Below, one piece after another: positions 57,780 through 64,000 of a stretch of 64,000 nucleotides of DNA (its first letter is position 1; every line of letters starts with the position of its first letter). The translations under genes and the position numbers were made by a program. The notes beneath the pieces were generated by a model, which was not told the DNA's origin, searched no databases, and worked only from the letters and a program-made list of their open reading frames with translations. The DNA is from Paraburkholderia hiiakae (GTDB taxonomy: Bacteria; Pseudomonadota; Gammaproteobacteria; Burkholderiales; Burkholderiaceae): positions 434,001 through 498,000 of the forward strand of contig NZ_CAJHCQ010000001.1 of assembly GCF_904848665.1 (NCBI RefSeq). Direction: 5' to 3'.

Positions 57780-58691
57780 ATGCAGATCCAGAAGATCCAG
57801 AGCCAGTTCAAGACTGTTGCGCTCGTTGGGCGCAGCAATACGCCAGGCATCGCCGAGCCGCTGACGGCGCTCGCTCAGACCATCGCGAAGCGCGGCTTCG
57901 AGGTCGTGTTCGAAGCGCAGACCGCAGAGGAAATCGGCGCGCAAGGCTATCCCGCGCTGCAGCCCGCCGAAATCGGCGCGCGCGCGGACGTGGCCGTCGT
58001 GCTCGGCGGCGACGGCACGATGCTCGGCATCGGCCGCCAGCTCGCGCCCTACCGCACGCCGCTTATCGGCATCAACCACGGGCGTCTCGGCTTCATTACC
58101 GACATCGCGTTTTCCGAAATGCAGGAGGTCGTGCCGCAACTGCTCGCGGGCTCGTTCGAGCGCGAAGAGCGTTCGCTGCTGGAGTCGCGCATCACGCGCG
58201 ACGGCGACCCGATCTACCACGCGCTCGCCTTCAACGACGTGGTCGTGAACCGTAGCGGCTTTTCGGGCATGGCCGAACTGCGCGTAAACGTGGATGGCCG
58301 CTTCATGTACAACCAGCGCTCGGACGGTTTGATCGTCGCGACACCCACCGGCTCGACCGCTTACGCGCTGTCGTCGCAGGGGCCGATCCTGCATCCGCAG
58401 CTGCAAGGCATCGTGCTCGTGCCGATCGCGCCGCACGCGCTCTCGAACCGCCCGATCGTGCTGCCCGACGACTCCAAGGTGAGCATCCAGATCGTGGCGG
58501 GCCGCGACGTCAACGTGAACTTCGACATGCAGTCGTTCACGGCGCTGGAACTGAACGACGTAATCGAGGTGCGTCGCTCGCGTCACACCGTGCCCTTCCT
58601 GCACCCGGTCGGCTACAGCTACTTCCGCACGCTGCGCAAGAAGCTGCACTGGAACGAGCACCCCTCGCTGCAGAACGATCCGGAGGACTAA
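57780..58691 (+). CDS. nadK: NAD kinase
   Basis: 303-residue ATP-dependent kinase making NADP. The key motif [11 protein letters not shown] is at residues 76-86, then [12 protein letters not shown], and the second conserved area [20 protein letters not shown] (about 175-195). Length is typical. It is 94 bp before recN in the same direction. Confidence 0.97.
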   Translation: MQIQKIQSQFKTVALVGRSNTPGIAEPLTALAQTIAKRGFEVVFEAQTAEEIGAQGYPALQPAEIGARADVAVVLGGDGTMLGIGRQLAPYRTPLIGINHGRLGFITDIAFSEMQEVVPQLLAGSFEREERSLLESRITRDGDPIYHALAFNDVVVNRSGFSGMAELRVNVDGRFMYNQRSDGLIVATPTGSTAYALSSQGPILHPQLQGIVLVPIAPHALSNRPIVLPDDSKVSIQIVAGRDVNVNFDMQSFTALELNDVIEVRRSRHTVPFLHPVGYSYFRTLRKKLHWNEHPSLQNDPED

Positions 58692-58785
58692 ACTCGCGTC
58701 TTCGCGTGAAGCGCGCGCGTACGTTGCCCTGCAGCCAGCAGTCCCACGGTAGTCAAAGCCAACCAAAAAAGCAGAACCAGACGCC

Positions 58786-60465
58786 ATGCTTCGCCATCTC
58801 TCGATTCGCGACTTCGTGATCGTCGCGGCGCTCGACCTCGAATTCGATAGCGGCTTCACCGTGTTTTCCGGCGAAACGGGCGCGGGCAAGTCGATTCTGA
58901 TCGACGCCCTCGCCCTCACGCTCGGCACGCGCGCCGACGCGAGCGTCGTGCGCACGGGCGAGAGCCGCGCCGACATCACCGCCGAATTCGATGTGCCGGC
59001 GCACGCGGCGCATTGGCTCGACGAGCAGGCGCTCACGAACGGGGACGGCGAGCACACCGTCATGATGCGCCGCGTGGTGGACAGCGGCGGACGCTCGCGC
59101 GCCTTCATCAACGGAACGCCCGCCACGCTCGCGCAACTGCGCGAGCTGGGCGAAATGCTCGTGGACATCCACGGCCAGCATGCGCACCAACTGCTCATGC
59201 GCCCCGACGCACAGCGCGAACTGTTCGACACGCACGCAGGCCTCACGGATCTCGCCACCACCGTCACGCGCGCGTGGCGCGAGGCGCGCGACGCACGTCT
59301 CGCGCTGCAAAGCGCCATGTCGCGCGACCGCGAGCTGCAGCTCGAGCGCGAGCGCCTCGCGTGGCAGCTCGCCGAACTCGACAAGCTCGCGCCGCAGCCG
59401 GGCGAATGGGAAGAAGTGAACGCGGAGCACGTACGGCTTTCGAACTCGGCCAACCTGATCGAAGGCGTGCAAGGCGCGCTCGCGGCGTTATCCGAATCCG
59501 ACGAGGCGATGCTTTCGCAGCTGAACTCGATCCTCTCGAAGCTGCGCGGGCTCGCCGAGGTCGACGCCGAGCTCAACGACGCGCTTGCGGCGCTCGAACC
59601 GGCCGCGATCCAGATTCAGGAAGCGGCGTACTCGCTCTCGCATTACGCGCAACGTCTCGATCTCGATCCGCAACATCTCGCGCAGGTTGAGCGGCGCCTC
59701 GACGCGCTGCATTCGACGGCGCGCAAGTTCCGCCTCCATGCAGAGGCGCTGCCCGAGGAACACGCGGCACGCCGCCAGCAACTCGCGGCGCTCGACGCCG
59801 CGTCCGATCTCGACGGCCTGCGCGCCGTCGAGCAGAAGGCGCAGGAGGCGTATCTCGTGCAGGCGCGCCAGCTTTCGAAGGCGCGCGCCAAGGCGGCGAA
59901 GGCGCTCGGCGCGGCGGTGACGCAGGGCATGCAGGAACTGTCGATGGCGGGCGGCAGCTTCGAAGTCGCGCTCGTGGCGCTTGGCAGCAGCTCGAGCGGC
60001 GAGCCGATCGGCGGCGCGCACGGTCTGGAGCAGATCGAATTCCGCGTGGCGGGCCATGCCGGCGTGCCGCTGCGCCCGCTCGCGAAGATCGCCTCGGGCG
60101 GCGAACTCGCGCGCATCAGCCTCGCGCTCGCCGTGATCGCGAGCGCGGCTAGCCCCACGCCCACGCTGATCTTCGACGAAGTCGATACGGGCATCGGCGG
60201 CGGCGTAGCCGAAGTGGTCGGGCGCTTGCTGCACCAGCTCGGGCGCGCGCGCCAGGTGCTGTGCGTCACGCACTTGCCGCAGGTAGCGGCGCGCGGCGAT
60301 CACCACCTCCAGGTGGCGAAGTCCGGCGACGGCAACGGCGGCACGGTCTCGGCCGTCACGCCGCTCGACAAGGGCGGCCGGGTGGAAGAAGTCGCGCGCA
60401 TGTTGGGCGGCCTGGAGATTACCGCGACCACGCGGCGGCACGCGAAGGAAATGCTGGCGGCTTGA
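58786..60465 (+). CDS. recN: DNA repair protein RecN
   Basis: 559-residue SMC-like ATPase in recombinational repair of double-strand breaks. Walker A is FSGETGAGKSILIDALAL (Lys35), with coiled-coil arms at about 150-370, the ABC signature KIASGGELARISLALAVI (about 440-458) and Walker B TLIFDEVDTGIGG followed by VTHLPQVAARGDHH. Length is normal. It ends convergent with glnE. Confidence 0.96.
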   Translation: MLRHLSIRDFVIVAALDLEFDSGFTVFSGETGAGKSILIDALALTLGTRADASVVRTGESRADITAEFDVPAHAAHWLDEQALTNGDGEHTVMMRRVVDSGGRSRAFINGTPATLAQLRELGEMLVDIHGQHAHQLLMRPDAQRELFDTHAGLTDLATTVTRAWREARDARLALQSAMSRDRELQLERERLAWQLAELDKLAPQPGEWEEVNAEHVRLSNSANLIEGVQGALAALSESDEAMLSQLNSILSKLRGLAEVDAELNDALAALEPAAIQIQEAAYSLSHYAQRLDLDPQHLAQVERRLDALHSTARKFRLHAEALPEEHAARRQQLAALDAASDLDGLRAVEQKAQEAYLVQARQLSKARAKAAKALGAAVTQGMQELSMAGGSFEVALVALGSSSSGEPIGGAHGLEQIEFRVAGHAGVPLRPLAKIASGGELARISLALAVIASAASPTPTLIFDEVDTGIGGGVAEVVGRLLHQLGRARQVLCVTHLPQVAARGDHHLQVAKSGDGNGGTVSAVTPLDKGGRVEEVARMLGGLEITATTRRHAKEMLAA

Positions 60466-60506
60466 GCGAGACTGCGCCTCACGCAACAGGCGCACCAGCC
60501 ATTGGC

Positions 60507-60528
60507 GCTTAGGGCACTCGCCCTAAGC
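60507..60528. other. Perfect hairpin at the glnE stop codon
   Basis: GCTTAGGGC (60507-60515), loop ACTC, GCCCTAAGC (60520-60528). It spans the TAG stop of glnE (60523-60525). No T-run on either side, so it is not a standard terminator. Confidence 0.45.
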
Positions 60529-63342
60529 CTCCCCGCGCTCCCCAAACACCCGCTTCCACAACGCCAGCACCGCCTCGCGCTCGCGCTCCACGCGCGCCGG
60601 ATCCACTCGCGCCTTCTCCATGCCGTCCAGCCGCAACTGGTGCTGCAGCTTGCGATAAAGCCGGTACGCCGAGCCTATCGTCTCGGCCTCGTCCTCGCTC
60701 ATGAGCCCGAAGCGCGACACCTCGCGCAGCAGCGCGATATTGCCCGTATTGCGGATCAGCTCGGGGTCCTGCGCCGCGTGCAGCAGCACCCAGTACTGCA
60801 CGAGAAACTCGATGTCCACCATGCCGCCGCGATCATGCTTCAGGTCGAAGAGTTCGGTGCGGTTCGGGTGCCCGTCTTCCACGCGCTGGCGCATCTCCAC
60901 GATTTCCTTCGCGAGCGGAGCGGCGTCGCGCGGCGTGGTCAGCACCTGTACGCGGATCGCCTCGAAGGCGCTGCCGATCGCAGCGTCACCGGCCGAGAAG
61001 CGCGCGCGCGTGAGCGCCTGGTGCTCCCAGACCCACGCCGTGTTCGCGGCGTCGCCTTCGCGCAGCTGGTAGCGGCGGAACGCGTCGAGGTCGGTCACGA
61101 GCAGCCCCGACTCGCCGTTCGGCCGCAAGCGCAGATCGACGTCGAACAGCGTGCCCGCACCCGTGGACGTGGTGAGCCAACTGATGAGGCGGCGCGCGAA
61201 GGTCGCGTAAATTTCCGAGGCGCGCTCGTCCTCGTCTTCGTACAGAAAAATGATGTCGAGGTCCGACGCGTAGCCCAGTTCCTTGCCGCCAAGCTTCCCG
61301 TAGGCGATCGCCGCGAAGCGCGGCACGTCGCGATGGCGCCTCGGGAACTGCTTCCACACGGTCTCGATGGTCACGTCGAGCACGGCGTCGGCAAGCTCGG
61401 AGAGCCGGTCGCTCACATGCTCTACCGAGAGGCGTCCCGCGAGGTCGTTGAGGAGGATGCGGAACACCTCAGCCTGGTGCGCGTGGCGCAGCAGATCCAT
61501 CTGTTGCTCGACGTCGGCGGCGGCGGCAAGGCGCGCGCGCAAGAGGCGCGAGAACTCGGGCCAGTCGAAGGGCGTGGCCATCGCCTCGTCGTCGAGCAGT
61601 TCGTCGAGCAGTTGCGGATGGCGGATCAGGTAGCCCGCCGCCCAACGCGACCCGCCCAGCACCTTGAGCACGCGGTTGAGCGCATCGGGATATTCGCAGA
61701 GCAGCGCGAGATACGCGCCGCGCCGGATCACGGCTTCGAGCAAGTCGAACATACGCGCGAGCGTGTCGCCGCGCCGCTCGCGCGGCTCGAGAGTCCGTGC
61801 GGCCTCGAGCGCGCGCTGCGCGACGCTGTCGAAGCGCTCGCGGCTCTTCTCGGGCAAGCCCGCGTAGCGCGACGACTGCCACAGCCCGCGCAGGCGCGCG
61901 AGCAGCGGCGCCGGGTCGTCGATGCCCAGCTGCGTGAGACGTTCGAGCAGATCGCCGTCGGCACCCTCTTCCGCGAGCGCGCCGCTCCACACCCACGCCG
62001 CCGCGCCGTCTTCGGAGGCGCTGCAGCCGCCCTCGCCGCCCACCTTGTCGGAGAAGATCTGCACGAACTGGCGCTCGACCTTGTCGCGGTGGCCATCGAG
62101 CGCCGTCATCAGCGCGGCGTAGTCGGCAAAGCCCATCGATTTCGCGAGCGCGGCGCGCTCCTCCGCGTCAACGGGCATGGCGTGCGTTTGCGCATCGTCG
62201 CGATACTGCAGGCGATGCTCAAGGTTGCGCAGAAAGTTGTAGGCGCGCGTGAGCTCGCCGCACACCTCGGGCGCGATCAGTCCGCGCGCGGCGGCGTAGC
62301 CGAGCACGGCGAGCGTTGGACGCACGCGAAAGCCCGCGTCCTGGCCGCCGCGAATGAGCTGGAACACCTGGGCGCTGAATTCGATCTCGCGAATCCCGCC
62401 ACGCCCGAGCTTGATGTCGTCGGCCTTGTCGGGGCGCATCATGGCGCGCCGCTGCGCTTCCTGGCGGATCTGCAGGTGCAGCGAGCGGATCGCGCTGATC
62501 ACGCCGAAGTCCAGATAGCGCCGGTAAACAAACGGCTTCACGAGCGAATCGAGCTGGCGCGCGAGACGCAGCGCGCTATCGCTCTCGTCTTCGGAAACGA
62601 GGCGGCCCTTGATCCACGCATAGCGCTCCCACTCGCGGCCCTGCACGTAGAAGTACTCTTCGAGCATGCCGAGGCTGCACACGAGCGGCCCGGAATCGCC
62701 GTTCGGGCGCAGGCGCATGTCGACGCGAAACACGAAGCCATCGGCCGTCACGTCACTCAACGCGGCGATCAAGCGCTTGCCCACGCGCGTGAAGAAGTCC
62801 TGCGTGGCGATGGGCGAGCGCTGGCCGCCCGTGGTTTCGCCGTCGTCCTCGTACACGAAGATCAGGTCTATGTCCGACGAAACGTTCAGTTCGCGCCCGC
62901 CCAGCTTGCCCATGCCCACCACGCCGAGCGTGAGGCGCTCGCCGTTCGGGCCGCGCGGCTCGCCGAAGAGCGTCTCGAGATCGGCGCTCACGCAGGCGAG
63001 CGCGCGCTGGATCGTGACTTCGGCGAGATCGGTCATGCTGCCGGTGACTTCGGCGACGTCGGCCACGCCGCCGAGATCGCGCTCCATCACGGCGCAGATC
63101 ACTTCCACACGCAACTGGCGCAGGACTTTCTTCAACTGCTCGTCGTTCAGCGGCGTGCCGGGTGCAGCGTTTGCTGCGGCAAGCAGTTGCCCGCTCAACG
63201 CGTCGAGCCGCGCGACGATGCGCTCGCGCGAGAGCGGCGCGGCGGCCAGCGCCTCGACCTGTGCCGCCAGTTCGGGACGCGCGGCGCAAGCACGTGCGGC
63301 ATAACGGGAATAGCTGGAACTCAGAAGGGGGATGTCGGTCAT
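60523..63342 (-). CDS. glnE: Bifunctional glutamine synthetase adenylyltransferase/adenylyl-removing enzyme
   Basis: 939-residue regulator that adenylylates and deadenylylates glutamine synthetase under PII control. Two nucleotidyltransferase domains are visible. The N-terminal adenylyl-removing domain has GMGKLGGRELNVSSDIDLIF (about 133-152) and GRGGIREIEFSAQVFQLIRG. The C-terminal adenylyltransferase domain has GKLGGKELGYASDLDIIFLY (about 685-704), DLRLRPNGESGLLV and KHDRGGMVDIEFLVQYWVL. Both catalytic D-x-D sites are intact. Length matches E. coli GlnE (946). Confidence 0.97.
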   Translation of the reverse strand: MTDIPLLSSSYSRYAARACAARPELAAQVEALAAAPLSRERIVARLDALSGQLLAAANAAPGTPLNDEQLKKVLRQLRVEVICAVMERDLGGVADVAEVTGSMTDLAEVTIQRALACVSADLETLFGEPRGPNGERLTLGVVGMGKLGGRELNVSSDIDLIFVYEDDGETTGGQRSPIATQDFFTRVGKRLIAALSDVTADGFVFRVDMRLRPNGDSGPLVCSLGMLEEYFYVQGREWERYAWIKGRLVSEDESDSALRLARQLDSLVKPFVYRRYLDFGVISAIRSLHLQIRQEAQRRAMMRPDKADDIKLGRGGIREIEFSAQVFQLIRGGQDAGFRVRPTLAVLGYAAARGLIAPEVCGELTRAYNFLRNLEHRLQYRDDAQTHAMPVDAEERAALAKSMGFADYAALMTALDGHRDKVERQFVQIFSDKVGGEGGCSASEDGAAAWVWSGALAEEGADGDLLERLTQLGIDDPAPLLARLRGLWQSSRYAGLPEKSRERFDSVAQRALEAARTLEPRERRGDTLARMFDLLEAVIRRGAYLALLCEYPDALNRVLKVLGGSRWAAGYLIRHPQLLDELLDDEAMATPFDWPEFSRLLRARLAAAADVEQQMDLLRHAHQAEVFRILLNDLAGRLSVEHVSDRLSELADAVLDVTIETVWKQFPRRHRDVPRFAAIAYGKLGGKELGYASDLDIIFLYEDEDERASEIYATFARRLISWLTTSTGAGTLFDVDLRLRPNGESGLLVTDLDAFRRYQLREGDAANTAWVWEHQALTRARFSAGDAAIGSAFEAIRVQVLTTPRDAAPLAKEIVEMRQRVEDGHPNRTELFDLKHDRGGMVDIEFLVQYWVLLHAAQDPELIRNTGNIALLREVSRFGLMSEDEAETIGSAYRLYRKLQHQLRLDGMEKARVDPARVEREREAVLALWKRVFGERGEA

Positions 63343-63670
63343 GAAATGCTGCTTGCCGGGAAGGCTCGCTGTCCGCTGTTGTTTCGTTGCGCGCGCCTGG
63401 GTTGATGACGGTGTCGATGCGACGATGCCGATATCGATGGTTCGACCGCGAGGGTTCGCCCCGCACTACGCACGCACCGCACGTACGGCCCACCGGCTCG
63501 CGCTTCCCGCCTGGCCGATGCGTCCGGCATAGGCGGCGCTGCAGTGCAAAAAATCATGCGTGTCACGCGCCGCACGGCCATCCCGGCTTCCCCGGATGGG
63601 CGGTTTGACGGCCCTCTGTGATACATTTCGTCGTTAGAACGCAACGCTACCATACCGCACCCGCCGCAGC
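63343..63670. other. Divergent intergenic region (glnE / YhdP-like gene)
   Basis: 328 bp, no gene, terminator or clear promoter seen. A TTGACG-like hexamer (63605-63610) is 11 bp from TACATT (63622-63627), too close for a sigma-70 promoter. Confidence 0.5.
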
Positions 63671-64000
63671 ATGTCCGAGCGAAACGATCACGCCGGCCTA
63701 CCCCAATCTGGACATGCCAGCCAGGCTACCGAGCCAGGGGGTCCGCACCATCATCATCCGGTCCTGCGCCACACGCTGCGCGTGCTGGCGATCATCGCGC
63801 TCGTCCTGTATTTCATCGTCTCGGTCCTGCTGCTCGGGCTGCGCTACGTCGTGCTGCCGTACGTGGACAACTTCCGTCCGCGCATCGAGCAGCTCGTCTC
63901 CTCGAAGATTCACGCCGAATTCCGCATCGGCCGGCTCGCGCCGCATTGGTCTGGCTTCCAGCCCGGCATCGACGTCACCGATCTGACGATTCGCGACCGC
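63671..64000 (+). CDS. YhdP-family AsmA-like protein, 5' part only
   Basis: The first 110 codons are in the window and the frame runs open to the edge. A polar, His-rich N-terminus (residues 1-35, with GGPHHHH) precedes one signal-anchor helix (about 36-62, LRVLAIIALVLYFIVSVLLL). It is followed by VVLPYVDNFRPRIEQLVSSK, FRIGRLAPHWSGFQPGIDVT and DLTIRD, the usual opening of YhdP/TIGR02099 proteins. These AsmA-like proteins help carry phospholipids to the outer membrane. Family members exceed 1200 residues, so most of the gene lies beyond the window. Confidence 0.85.
   Translation, partial: MSERNDHAGLPQSGHASQATEPGGPHHHHPVLRHTLRVLAIIALVLYFIVSVLLLGLRYVVLPYVDNFRPRIEQLVSSKIHAEFRIGRLAPHWSGFQPGIDVTDLTIRDR

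Noticed and set aside
60502..63405. A 967-codon open frame antisense to glnE
   Set aside because: glnE has full-length family signatures; the antisense product is a low-complexity Arg/Ala/His-rich shadow.
63605..63627. TTGACG and TACATT as a promoter for the YhdP-like gene
   Set aside because: The spacer is only 11 bp, too short for sigma-70.

Overview
The window is GC-rich chromosomal DNA from a betaproteobacterium of the Burkholderiaceae, most likely Paraburkholderia or a close relative. This rests on gene content and order: kynR/kynBUA for tryptophan breakdown, hmgA-fahA, hda/HAD-IB/pcnB/folK/dNK/panB, hrcA-hemH-hslR-grpE-dnaK-dnaJ beside nadK-recN, and a DUF4148 protein. No rRNA, tRNA, CRISPR array, insertion sequence or prophage was seen. 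The window is mostly housekeeping and core catabolic DNA with short accessory patches.

Layout. 1-6176: a minus-strand operon of two tandem AspT-type aspartate:alanine antiporters and aspartate 4-decarboxylase (cut by the window edge), facing a LysR regulator across an AT-rich intergenic region with a recurring 8-mer. 6277-12932: accessory genes (a ParB/Srx-like protein, an enoyl-CoA hydratase, a soluble winged-helix/TPR regulator, a DUF4148 protein, two MFS transporters). 13012-16743: homogentisate catabolism (hmgA-fahA) facing a degenerate EAL protein. 16807-31152: murB, yajQ, an ArsR/SRPBCC pair with a perfect 20-bp operator palindrome, a chemoreceptor, plsY, ybaK, xerD, ogt, queG, tsaE, amiC, eamA, a pirin and a CnoX-like chaperedoxin. 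31256-36972: tcdA, pdxH, cfa, a DUF72 gene broken by deletion and frameshift, msrA and a flavin reductase.

37064-40642: the kynurenine pathway (kynBUA) with its divergent Lrp-type regulator. 40721-47983: purM, an hda with a long low-complexity tail, a HAD-IB phosphatase, pcnB, folK, a deoxynucleoside kinase and panB. 48066-57546: a minus-strand block holding a pabB-pabC fusion and the heat-shock genes dnaJ, dnaK, grpE, hslR, hemH and hrcA. grpE and dnaK each carry a sigma-32-like promoter with a 13-bp spacer. 57780-60465: nadK and recN. 60523-63342: glnE. 63671-64000: the start of a YhdP-like AsmA-family protein.

No clearly new multi-gene system was found. The items most worth a second look are the extended Hda, the duplicated AspT operon with its intergenic motif array, the chromosomal ParB/Srx-like (fertility-inhibition-like) protein, the degenerate EAL protein beside hmgA with regularly spaced half-sites between them, the disrupted DUF72 gene, and several short tandem repeats placed at gene ends.
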